Below, piece by piece: positions 39,901 through 42,310 of a stretch of 44,629 nt of DNA; the stretch's first letter is position 1, and each line of letters starts with the position of its first letter. The stretch spans positions 1-44,629 of the forward strand of contig CAJOIA010000001.1 in NCBI GenBank assembly GCA_905234505.1, in the 5' to 3' direction. The notes under the pieces were generated by a model, which was not told the DNA's origin, did no database searches, and saw nothing but the letters and a program-made list of their open reading frames with translations. This stretch comes from an uncultured Selenomonadaceae bacterium (GTDB taxonomy: Bacteria; Bacillota; Negativicutes; Selenomonadales; Selenomonadaceae). Both the position numbers and the translations under genes were made by a program.

Positions 39901-41513
39901 GAAACTGAAATTATATCGTTGTCATCTCCTGCGTCGATTGTGTTATTATTGCCGGAAATCGTGATATTATCGTCACCAGCGTCGCCATTAATAACGATAT
40001 TGCTACCAGCGTTGTTAATGCTATCAGCAGCTCCATCAGCATTAATCGAAACATACTTAGCACTGGAAGAAAGGATGAATTTATCTCCATTGCTGCCACC
40101 ATTGACTGTAATATAGTGGTTACTATCTTTGCCAGATGCTCCAATACTAACGGTATTTGCGCCTGCGCCAGTATTAACGACAACATCCTCAAGATTAGAG
40201 CCGCTAATCGTGATTTTATCATCGCCCCCGTCGGCGTTAATTGTAACGTTATCACTGCTATTGATAATCGAATCAGCGTCGCTTCCGCCATCAATCACTA
40301 CATTGGCGCCACTGTTGTTTATGTAGTTTGTGCCGGTGCCGCCATTGATTGAAACATAAGCGCCACTGTTGGTTATACTGTCGTCTCCTGTGCCGCTTTG
40401 GAGTGTGACCAAAGAACCAGAACTACCGCTAAAATCGTTTTTGATGGTGTCATTGCCATCGCCCAACGATACATTTTTGGCGTCAACCAATATATCAAGA
40501 ATCTTACTCGTTCCTGATAACTCTGTAACATTCACGCCACTAGTAGATCCAGAAATTGAACCTGCGTTTGAAATACTAACTGTATCGTTGCCAGTACCAC
40601 CTACCACTTTTGCTTCAACATCATTACCATTAGAGCTTAAAATCCAAGTAGCAACTGTTGTACTTGCGTCTGAATACAATTGGAGCGTATTGTCATTAAC
40701 ATTAAGACTCGTGATAGTAAATAATGTATTTCCGCTGCTATTTTTAACAACATAGGAATTGCCGGATTTTGAGACAACAGCATCTGCTGCCCCGTTAACA
40801 ATGAGTTTATCGCCAGACCCAACTTTAGAAATATTACTGTTGCTGCCCATTGTAATGGTATTGCCATTAGTGGAGTTGTTGCTGATAGTGCCATTGTTGT
40901 CGATAGTCATTCCAGTTGCGTCGTTTCCGAGCGTTAATGTTTTACCGCTTCCAACAGTAACCGTACTGATTGTATATGTGACACCACTGATAAGATGGCT
41001 GATTTCGGTATTGTCCGAAGCTTTGATTGTCGTATTGCTTGGAATTGAAGTAATTGTTGCATTGTTTATCGAAGTGTTTCCAGAAACTATGGCTTGGATT
41101 CCAGTTACAGCAGCGCCATCCGCTCCGTAATATGTGTTTCCGTTAACTGTGATTGTTTTGACAGAACTAGCCGGGGTTGCAGTAATGGATCCAATGTGAA
41201 CAGCGTTGTTGCTGTAGGATACTGTTCCACTAGTTACAATATTAGTAGTAGACGCTACATTGGAAATAGTGAGCGTCATTGTGCTTGGAACAGTGAGCGT
41301 AGTCACATTAAGACCGCTCAAATTAATACTACTGAAATTCGAGCTTTCATTTTGTATTGTTGTTGGTGAATTACTCGTTGTTGTATAAGTAAGAGTTTTA
41401 GCGTCGGTAAAAGTAATAACAGCACCTGAGGTGACGATATTGGTGAAGTTTGACGAAGTAAGTTCTGTCACATCTGTAAAGCGCTGAATATCGAATTTAA
41501 AAGTGTTTTCCAT
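15954..41513 (-). CDS. Giant RTX-like calcium-binding repeat protein (8519 residues)
   Basis: A single intact reading frame of 25.6 kb for a protein of roughly 0.85 MDa. It is rich in Gly, Asp, Asn, Ser and Thr and almost free of Cys. There is no signal peptide; the N-terminus carries FKFDIQRFTD, a motif that I associate with large Selenomonas-type proteins. Layout: residues 1-300 are Ser/Thr/Asn-rich; about 300-1890 are beta-roll repeats of 18 residues (GGxGxDxIxNxxxxVxIx); about 1890-8430 hold some 31 modules with YDF...GNDVIYGFxxxDTL then ITLKD or NVTLQGY; the last 90 residues are acidic and aromatic. RTX proteins are normally exported by type I secretion through a C-terminal signal and fold on binding external calcium. 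That route and a surface or adhesin role are inferred; no secretion genes are in the window. The ATG has AAGGAG 9 bases upstream. A strong terminator follows the stop. Confidence 0.9.
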   Translation of the reverse strand: MENTFKFDIQRFTDVTELTSSNFTNIVTSGAVITFTDAKTLTYTTTSNSPTTIQNESSNFSSINLSGLNVTTLTVPSTMTLTISNVASTTNIVTSGTVSYSNNAVHIGSITATPASSVKTITVNGNTYYGADGAAVTGIQAIVSGNTSINNATITSIPSNTTIKASDNTEISHLISGVTYTISTVTVGSGKTLTLGNDATGMTIDNNGTISNNSTNGNTITMGSNSNISKVGSGDKLIVNGAADAVVSKSGNSYVVKNSSGNTLFTITSLNVNDNTLQLYSDASTTVATWILSSNGNDVEAKVVGGTGNDTVSISNAGSISGSTSGVNVTELSGTSKILDILVDAKNVSLGDGNDTIKNDFSGSSGSLVTLQSGTGDDSITNSGAYVSINGGTGTNYINNSGANVVIDGGSDADSIINSSDNVTINADGGDDKITISGSNLEDVVVNTGAGANTVSIGASGKDSNHYITVNGGSNGDKFILSSSAKYVSINADGAADSINNAGSNIVINGDAGDDNITISGNNNTIDAGDDNDIISVSGSSNTVIAGAGADNITISGNSNTIDAGAGADKITVSGTSNTVNAGTDADEIVINNAGSVLVNAGDEADKITITGNSSGTINADAGNDEIVYRGNTATTINAGAGDDKITISGSNVVVNTGAATDSDTVLITSNANHVTVNTTGASKISIEAGAQNIKFVGGTGADSIFNNADAITIDGGAGNDTIINSSTSVSIVAGAGDDKITISGNSNTVNAGAGADFVSVHGESVYVDGGSAASTIDIDSHGMHSTINGGAGNSSISNKAQQVSIYGGAGSDTVVNSASNVTIHGGEGYSTIDNTARDVSIYGGSGRASIHNTAENVTIKGGNTGSTIDNSGNNLTITGGGGVDSINNSGARVSISGGSSSDKIINTADYVTINGGAGADKITINGEQNIVQRDDTYKDSIVAGEKARYETIYGGNNGVYVSINSAAQYITINGSTVGSSGADNIISAGKNISINGGTGADQVTLQSGSQDVNIDLSNGGSNDSVNVQGTSSKININTGAGSDYISLDSGTDQITVEAGDGNDTVISGASDVSIHAINGGDKITLTGGSKVIVDASEYDNNNQNNPAGNNIVVGAVEQSTIKTAGGADTINVSSTLANDLIIEAGNGANRITNAGGAEGHGVTIQAGTGADYITNSGSYVKIDGGQNAAGTNDTIKVTSGTNITITTYDGNDSISNVGTSTKINAGNGANTVINTGSGSNSDTAVTITTGTGNDTIKSTGDYASINAGEGNNYVSVGGSDKQGVNVLTGSGNDTVINESKKTNINTGAGDDKVTNSGGASGEIVTINTGVGNDTITNTGKYVDINAGVGANAISITGGEYVTVTGSEGATDSIYNAANHVVIDEVSAAAGAVSITTSGSDVSITAGTPDDFIYITNGTSLRVDVGDGNNTIKTDYVDQALASVADAGISLTAGTGADSIVAYSGYTTINAGSGDNYIETKRYVYYGDEPSPEKVSIVTGNNNDTIINVAHVTTIQAGNGLNIIDNSGSGTATSKTVIQTGANADSINNSGDYVSINADAGNDTVISSGSHVTITSSAGANTFVLNNGGRYSDTPTADVSLVGGSGKDSVTVNASGTNSDTGRINVSLGGDQDDVVINGEYVSVDTGADEDIVAINSSHVTVNTGDANDSIRIENATGTYDVQDVSVNAGEGINTILVNASGKNSDANNFISVSAGSGADVVTLTGSYVSIDAGEGRNTILNEGGFYNTITTGADDDTISLTGNVRGVNVDAGDGKNIIDIAGSGDLSAWISVKSGSGNDLITNNASYVSINAGNGTNTITSTGDNVSIIGGSETDKVTVSGANTYVSLGSGANADAADFVYLDSDTRNATIVANAGNDTISVSSDNTYNNVYDYSNFSATTYGVGNDTIYGFRSGDTIIVPSGGSVTWNGTNNKFETVSSGNGWTTDYEITFGSGNVLLIKDVVPGTTVINWKESGAADTTKYILPYVDYGTSGADEINLTADDHGTASDDYTLSSNSRYSIIADVGDDTINTSDFNNVYINAGDGADIINLDGLSTGITVNAGKGNDTINIAGVSVDAGEVQVGHIFEWSEGDGSDVITNFSANDTLIFAANSSITTAVEVKDVKISVGSTLAYTLKDAAGIAIHYGSGTTLALAYDAAATGSTLPAINEVNGTSRADELTNDQANFTIKGLAGADTITNTGDGSDNTGTANNFVQIEGGDGHDLIINYGKNVSIDGGEGNDSITLKSANDKGAVASGVTVKASAGDDTIYAENDTNITGHIYDFSAPSGKDVIFGINENDTLIVPSGLNIIDSGEVVHVINDDETTSDDFRITLKADVNSTDTILLKDITVGQTNFNVVVGTNSDTTVLPYVQFGTSGDDGNASEAFGFSEDKIAAVDSRYSGKYTLSAGNGNDVILVDSQKDAYIDGGAGNDAITIGNIKNATVVGGTGNDAIYATTAGGNRSNAVVFSVGEADGKDTIYGFAENDSDSLVIKADDSHSDLTIAGVIAFDQYDVIITTTEGNTITLKDAAGKTAKISINGNAQDNSGSSAETFTFDKTYTGRATAETVTNAVAGFNISGANGNDLIVNSGSDTTIDGGEGKDTITNYGAKVSISAGDGNDFIYLYDENSEGDKASGITVTAGAGNDTVSVVGADVDNPVGHIYDFHNGGNGADVIYGFNDNDTIVVTDTNKLGFSSREIIHNDDDGTDDLKITIDGAGNTVTLKDIKIGQTKIHQAQFDNSTYASLESNENDVFVVPFIKYGEKSADTDLVIDRNDVANIVDGYSDGYTLSAQGGSDNITNNGINSVYIDAGEGNDTINLDNVATGVTVNAGQGDDVIIAPTVLPDGTDAVGHKFEYNIGDGNDIIYGFQATDTLVVNVGSTDAAVGFASISGNDVIFTVSADGSAESGRITLKDVAGLQGINLNSGTTLADAYAHNYQVDANKEYIGTAGQDTIKIASGSDEFTVLGDAGNDVIYNYANKTNIFSDMRKIGEDYFDSDTANGAKFSGNDVIYNYGSDVSIVAGAGDDKIYLYDNNVDDAATRAEKVTVEAGLGNDVISVVGADSEDPVGHIYDFASAYEAATSKANVIGNDTIYGYNSNDTLVLPNVDNKAFNLNSSDTTEISVSADGKTFNLIITLPNDSGKITLANVKPGETVIHQASVTPSSDPKAYNEIYNTDDATDGQKNKASIYIVPYVKYGTSSNQRISLTAEDIEDGKLSELYAATDTNIAVRQYSLMAEGGNDTIGTSGVEHAYISGGDGNDKIFVDNVSSNVTISGGAGNDTIYATMEGGVGHVYEYQQGTDGDDVIYGFNATDTLVIGVSDTGTGSNAYYIEKSGKDLIIKFAKTATYEETEKKWTVEDGDKLTGSITIKDAAYITGNQIKIETGTTVAKAYVANASDVEVEKAWVGSTGKDTINNTEDGFKLEGKNDNDLIINSGNEVSISGGDGADTIRNYGAVASIDGGAGDDKIYLYNFNDKGEKASDVTVVGSAGSDTIIVNGSADDGVNRVYDFSAADIEGNVTIYGFTASDILVLNEVSSDDKLTSISDAKNSVVDGITNNDIKLKSGEYTITLKDIEAGFEIKVATLDSDKKLEVITDDDITEAYTTKKIIHGTEKADKITLPAGEAYADYTIKAGAGNDTIRVSANDAVIETGDGNNKVSVTGSEITNVTVNAGTGNDSIFNDASSAVINAGDGNDYVSLSSTASDVTVTPGAGNDTIVYNSPVNEQDAKGHIYDFSTFTGKNVVVGFNSSDTLVLPSDYYFSTDPTFNTISGSNHSDVVFTSDDNTITLKDVAAGVVINYATLDSSDTENPYKPAKDNNSKDIVDTVPSIYTGTTGKDKLDFTGETYESYTINAGTGDDTVTLGANGIVFDAGDGSDKIYVSDEASDVTITAGKGDDTISVYGGAEEPKGHVYNFSTLTGKNVIYGFSSSDTIILDNASIPEDQDALNKLISGGTSGVNNDLVIGSGNNSLTLKSLAPDTKIQFAIISGEGETKGQMVKHGEGTETTTFTAPRIYFGTSKADTLTLNANNEKGIDNTGYTIDAGAANDVITNHASGTAEGTDKISIVAGAGDDKIYNDGSIVTIEGGDGKDLISLSADAQAVTINAGKGADTIRVDTDRTDDDAATGGHVYDYTDPDGADVLYGFKTGDIILIDPTQLDGIADVNSSNDKYKTDIVKNNEGGLDYIFTLGGAAKTLTLKNIEVGTEIKFAKADGSDIGSGDATKIVAEKLVLGTAKAEALVADEAEYKVQGLANADTITSNADKVTIYGGAGKDIIKVSGDVTENVIYADNDEATGAASAAEDTISIGGSADRSGANKIIYTETDKIGKDVIVGIGKNDTIVLGTANIDNLENKISLIANAKNSTVDGLVNNDLQVSLSSNNVITLRDVAPDTEIHFACQDADGNLQAITATGYETMPKVYLGKITADSLTFSGDHDGYNVSLGAGDDKITVQSSNISVTADTGKDIISLGAEANNVTVISGTGNDTIYANTEGGNTYYFGDNEGENVIIGITESDNIEFKGTLTYEMTNDAFKISNGTTTVLLKKYDETGKKLVPVSGDAVFNVNGKLLDDADKAKLRTKLGTANADTITLGEDEANFNIDAKAGNDLIKVEASTSIIDAGAGNDTVSLGADASGNTIKTGTGNDVIKANNSEVGNTYQITENDGNTTITGFNYATDKLQFVGAAGIADKFNGENINLTGNADGTQDVTITITGAAVVLKDITPGQALKISTSTDGTNFTALTENNSIERKLKGTDKADTIVNVGDDETDPLEGASAGDPLIIEAGNGDDKIRNSGEYVSINGGAGADKITLEGAVDNVTVFGGAGNDAIYADEAGHVYQFAVKDNGKDTIYGFNEKDTISLDGAAGAGYNLTVDAKHHSYISLSGGGSVYLLPDSTNTLSAGTTYTIIDTEHASGAIATVANVVRLSENSNKVTNTDDNALIEGSANADTINNSANAASISGGAGKDVINISGDPENVTIIAGAGDDTITATDHTNAILYQYAKGDNKDIIYGIADGDSIALSKLPTDYALSDSTVLSSYMDGDTVKTDLIIKIDASNTITLKEVTADTKFTVYVVEDLTKAQSDLATATAAKEAAEKASDDTAKAAAEADIATAKADIAEAAKELTIPRQIITTETKKSTLVTTEDHEGFNVTGGAGTDSIENSGDDVEIYGGAGADTITNVGVNVSIFGEDGNDVINLSGAAGGVTVSGGEGNDTIYGDEAAHTYYYTYNETAADGDGTDVIYDFNADDVIKIVKITDGTTANVAIASTDLEIESYQENGETKSDLLIKKDTQTLIRIKGISASLTQLNINDKTVDVPTELNASTNVAATLDNANDDYKITGSSQADKITNSGLNVVVNSNEGNDTISNSGDNTKINAGAGNDIINLTGTVEMTTVDGGAGNDTINVGENTAGNVYFYQNYQEARAESGDNKKRDSVASEGNDVIVGFKANDTLVIKGEVVLTGENSNVTITSGGIDTNTGLEDVTFKFKGATNTTSTVILKDVEAGININVRALNPKYDLSEGDANTEAQYIEVLNDEEPIQAEKLIVGTDSNDKATNTAWNGFQVNLGKGTDSYTNNAEAVTINAGDDNDSIINSGADVSIFGGKGNDMISLGADAENAIVNGGAGNDTIYGSGNNATYEYDSTSGNDIIYSFNPDTDKFVLSDVKVISSEMLADSFSVTLGTVDATDETKTTQTGVIKLMLDKYPLAEKTLIGLKNISGADITAPKEKVATEGEQLINKGDDIDDYILTGVTSTTKHDTITNDGNRVTIDAKAGNDVIYNNGARAFIDAGVGNDLVSLTSTAADVTVIGGLGNDTIYNAATSGNTFVYDSNSGNDTIFGFTSNDALVFNGAIANFATASSGIDTATALEDITITADSTRIVIKDIAPGATINAVFSDSSTAEIPVPRYYKGKDTSTADNITWDSDKENYLVELFKGDDTIVNNAKGTTIDAGAGKDNVTNNAENAVIIGGVDNDSVVNDAEAANATIYGGDGNDTIFNSADNAYIDVGAGRNVVSLAGEASGVTVVTGKEEDAIHNNGKGNIFEISEGVDTIFGFTSDDTLQLPADVEVSDTKQTASGLTINFKTNDKSYGTLILAGIETGIELNVIDSSGNAVGADAGIEVPNAIIGTDAAENITNSKDDFTISAAGGADTITNSGANAIILAGNDDDLILNSGSGASIVGGDGKDTISLDSGASNVTLDGGAKDDLLIGSAAGSNVFVYDGKGNDTIQNFQDTDELQIAKNVNYTFDLVDGNLVIKNNNTNALTLDGINYERGVIKINGEEVSIPRVVQLSSGSIGNSYDDQGKSDFTIKGSADSTDDSLHSTGNNVFISLNGGNDEIQVGGNNVTVNAEKGNDNIQISGEFVTVDGGEGSDTIVVDAKAADVYINAGAGDDNITNNAIRTTIITGEGSDTIVNSAANVTIDAGDDADEITNSGNEVSIYGGKGADTISVSGENVTINAGAGDDIVEFGTHTSDEENAYIYEIGRNDGNDTITGFTAFDKLKLDTTTNVVNVTRDDNNNNVSITIGSSRLLLSDVDDDLEEIQVIDKDGNETTVSWPKITNGTASHDALENSKRGYVINALNGNDTITNTAEKSTVNGGAGADIITNSGENVVLNGDNDSDTFINTGEGASIYGGAGDDIITNETAGEKVYISGGAGTEQIINYAADVSIEAGEGNDTITNSAESVVIDAGAGNDLIENEGSNVSITGGAGNDSIKLGAEVSNATVDVGAGTDTIINENENSTNVYQFAGTYNNNVIKGFSATDTIQLLNGATITPITYSSVVQRTVTLEAASEGETPVTEIYNDLVLKIGNSNVTLQGYGEAGYKVKVDGGNDIVVRNWITGTASADNLTNDKDAYEINALAGADTIENSGTNSKIDGGAGADRIVNSGDETEIIGGADNDIITNEGDQVTIDGGAGNDSIINSGTSVSIVAGAGNDTIISEKDVITIDAGAGADRITTPGGKIYAGADNDFISVSADSSGIVINVGAGNDTVDAEKVVSETNAITYEIDTGYGNNVIKGFKASDILHNIGESDITLDANSVVRVTQSGGAADRYDLVVKVGTTNVTLQGYGEASKINIENGDKEAVETDLTSVLVGTAGNDNIIVEASSKYANALAGRDYIKVLAETTDNTPAKITGVTVDGGAGMDTIENSSASALLMGGADRDSIYNNGAGTAEAGFTIDGGAGIDTITNDAANGIIYGGADADTIILGENSGNVTVNVGAGADTVNAETVKAEAGAITYQFDNGYNNNVILGFREKDVIEVLNDTIEVADITPNQVVKDYIQTGTSRTDTVQAYSLALSIGNSNVTLKGYLGIWEDGTAPDANSIPTSIKISKNGKTEEKSFSIPKVMPGTAGNDSIDNGTFTGEESETHAEGKIDGKEGEHYVINALAGNDTIHNAGTLVEIYGGAGNDTIVNVAASVTIDAGAGNDTIDNAGANAIISLGDGTDKVTNTGENAVIYGNSGTNYIENNGGSGVLIYGGSGVDSIIVEKGVNYIEGGAGADKISLGSSAGAVSIIAGAGNDTVYLSSGANVYEYNRADGNDTIYGYTSNSVIKLNDSGYNTSVRPAAEEGKFDFIISVNGGGTLTLKDLATETSEITIWTQGDSEEFDADKAESIKIQNAIVTVPTANVLDDSTGATVQPRYTFIDKDLANNAWLNGTAYADTIKPNSSDDVVIYGAGGNDKIDATNTKDAVIWGGAGNDSITLASGNTNILIYGSGDGSDYVENFTKDSVIKIISGTLAAFNNTSFITRNETVISGEGENTVANIIEHQDLRLQIGNTYVTLGSFWADGNTFDVINSDGTKTKVTVPTAVIGTNQSDSVQSEDDGYDNSTVKALENTAKGALIYGLGGNDIITNSGENSTINGGAANDTINNTGNDAIITGEDGTDLIENSGDSVSIVGGAGNDTITNTGNDATINGAAANDIIKNTGSGKGDVLMTINGGDGNDTIHNALAAIESDVEDKDKNEPSYIYIIGGAGNDSIVNAGQHVTVDAGAGNDTIYNEAADVSINAGAGVDKIYLVDPSKAGNAVRVSVGAGNDSVYAYRIEHIAASGTEGDADYVAAHDETVSSEAQHVYEFDSLSGNNYIEGFNKDKDYIEITGANINVTDTGVFNAAGYVLRIGTSASVTLQGLSIEDNISDRIVINGKAASEAGSTFVVSSHYVGLATADVIDNSTLNAATIDAGAGNDQITNSKAGKASTTTTDDDGNAITTRNDVVLFGAAGNDTITNTAAYVSINGGDSNDSIINRGENVEILGGTGADTITNEAANVTINGNAGNDRIDNEAANVEIYGGDGVDTIINNANDVSIYGDSSNDYISLKSGVTGVTVSGGAGNDSISLGSDSADNYLVFGASDGRDSVWGFNGQTKIVLENGASIANQALVNGNTVVTISGTSNTVTFIGYTNAKITQSSAADVLDEETAANFESKFYASSKDTFWGDSYDYDFCSDNYSGVGETATDLNELTDYSANYSAGNIETQDFTSLAGDNTFIAGTDDENKKS
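20665..20737 (-). repeat. Copy A of a near-identical 73-bp block in the giant gene
   Basis: It matches 39307-39379 at 71 of 73 positions, although the two lie 18.6 kb apart in different architectural zones. It encodes a TIDGGAGNDSIINSGTSVSI-type pair of turns. Confidence 0.8.
26112..26262 (-). other. Alanine-rich helical insert in one giant-protein module
   Basis: About 50 residues (between EDLTKAQ and KELTIP) with a pattern such as ATAAKEAAEKASDDTAKAAA, strongly predicted as helix or coiled coil by eye. It is the only such stretch that I see in the otherwise all-beta repeat protein, and it sits in the hinge position of a module. Confidence 0.75.
35900..40610 (-). repeat. Beta-roll zone of 18-residue (54-bp) repeats within the giant gene
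   Basis: About 1600 residues of nearly uninterrupted repeats. Consecutive units such as GGEGYSTIDNTARDVSIY and GGSGRASIHNTAENVTIK are exactly 18 residues. The first nine follow the RTX nonapeptide GGxGxDxIx; the second nine are NxxxxVxIx instead. Boundaries are approximate. Confidence 0.8.
39307..39379 (-). repeat. Copy B of a near-identical 73-bp block in the giant gene
   Basis: Partner of 20665-20737 with two substitutions, far above the usual similarity between repeat units, so recent exchange or duplication is likely. Confidence 0.8.
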
Positions 41514-41734
41514 GATACTATTCTCCTTCCATGAATGAAAAATCCATATCTATAATTCCCTGAAAATCTATTGACAGTATAAAAATTTCCAAAAACCTAG
41601 AAAGTTCACGAATTGAAAAACCGAGCCAAGTTATGTTGCGTGATCACACCCTTTTAAAAATTAAATTAAACCTAAAAAAATACCCCCCCCCTTGCAGATT
41701 TACGAAGACAAGATAAGTTCGGCTTTATAACTCA
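41514..41734. other. Intergenic region between trpG and the giant gene
   Basis: 221 bases, AT-rich. It holds the giant gene's ribosome binding site (GGAAGGAG on the minus strand), a palindromic TGATCA near 41641 and a nine-base G/C tract. I see no convincing intrinsic terminator for trpG and no strong promoter for the giant gene; a weak CTGTCA-17-TATAGA pair on the minus strand is the best candidate. Confidence 0.5.
41683..41691 (-). repeat. Nine-base G tract upstream of the giant gene
   Basis: On the minus strand GGGGGGGGG followed by TATTTTTTT, about 170 bases ahead of the giant gene's ATG. Homopolymers of this length are prone to slippage. Confidence 0.85.
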
Positions 41735-42310
41735 TTAGAAATGGTTAACGTGATTAAGGAAGTTATTCAGCATGATTTTACCGGTTGGCGTAAGAATTGA
41801 TTCCGGATGGAACTGAATACCTTCGATGTCGAAATTTTTATGATGAATGCCCATGATAGTACCGTCCGCAAGTTCGCTGGTAATTTCAAGGCAGTCCGGC
41901 AAAGTTTCACGTTCGACAATTAGCGAATGATAACGCCCGACTTCGGCGTTCTGCGCGACGTTTTGATAAATACCTTTGCCGCAGTGAATTAGCTTTGAAG
42001 TTTTACCATGAACAATTTGCTCTGCGCGAATGATCTTGCCGCCAAAAACTTCACCAATGGCTTGATGACCTAAACAAACGCCCAAAATCGGCAGCTCGCC
42101 CTTGAGCTCCGAAATAAGATTTTCAGTAATACCTGCGTCTTTAGGAACACCCGGACCAGGCGAAATAATAACGGCTTGATAATTCCGGCTTTGAATATCT
42201 TGGACTGAAATTTTATCGTTGCGAATAACTTCGACACTTGCGCCGAGCTCTGCTAAGAGTTGATAAATATTATAAGTAAAAGAATCGTAGTTATCAAGCA
42301 GAAGTAACAT
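41735..42310 (-). CDS. trpG: Anthranilate synthase component II, glutamine amidotransferase
   Basis: A 191-residue class I glutamine amidotransferase that supplies ammonia to TrpE for anthranilate formation in tryptophan synthesis. Visible motifs: LLLDNYDSFTYN at the N-terminus, the oxyanion-region SPGPG (50-54), nucleophile Cys79 in GVCLGHQ, and the His168-x-Glu170 pair in QFHPES. Full length. Its ATG shares one base with the trpE stop (TAATG), so translation is coupled. An AGGAGG lies 10 bases upstream within the trpE end. The same protein type can also serve PabB in folate synthesis; the partner here is a TrpE-type enzyme. No further trp genes follow; the giant gene is next. Confidence 0.93.
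   Translation of the reverse strand: MLLLLDNYDSFTYNIYQLLAELGASVEVIRNDKISVQDIQSRNYQAVIISPGPGVPKDAGITENLISELKGELPILGVCLGHQAIGEVFGGKIIRAEQIVHGKTSKLIHCGKGIYQNVAQNAEVGRYHSLIVERETLPDCLEITSELADGTIMGIHHKNFDIEGIQFHPESILTPTGKIMLNNFLNHVNHF

Noticed and set aside
16000-41400. Many 60-260-residue ORFs on both strands inside the giant gene
   Set aside because: They are frame shadows of a repetitive gene; they show low complexity and lack ribosome binding sites.
41571-41600. Plus-strand TTGACA in the trpG/giant-gene gap as a promoter
   Set aside because: The bases at the right distance (AACCTA) do not make a -10 box, and there is no plus-strand gene downstream.
41636-41650. CRP-like site around GTGTGATCACG
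   Set aside because: The palindrome TGATCA lacks the TGTGA-N6-TCACA spacing; I do not have enough to call an operator.
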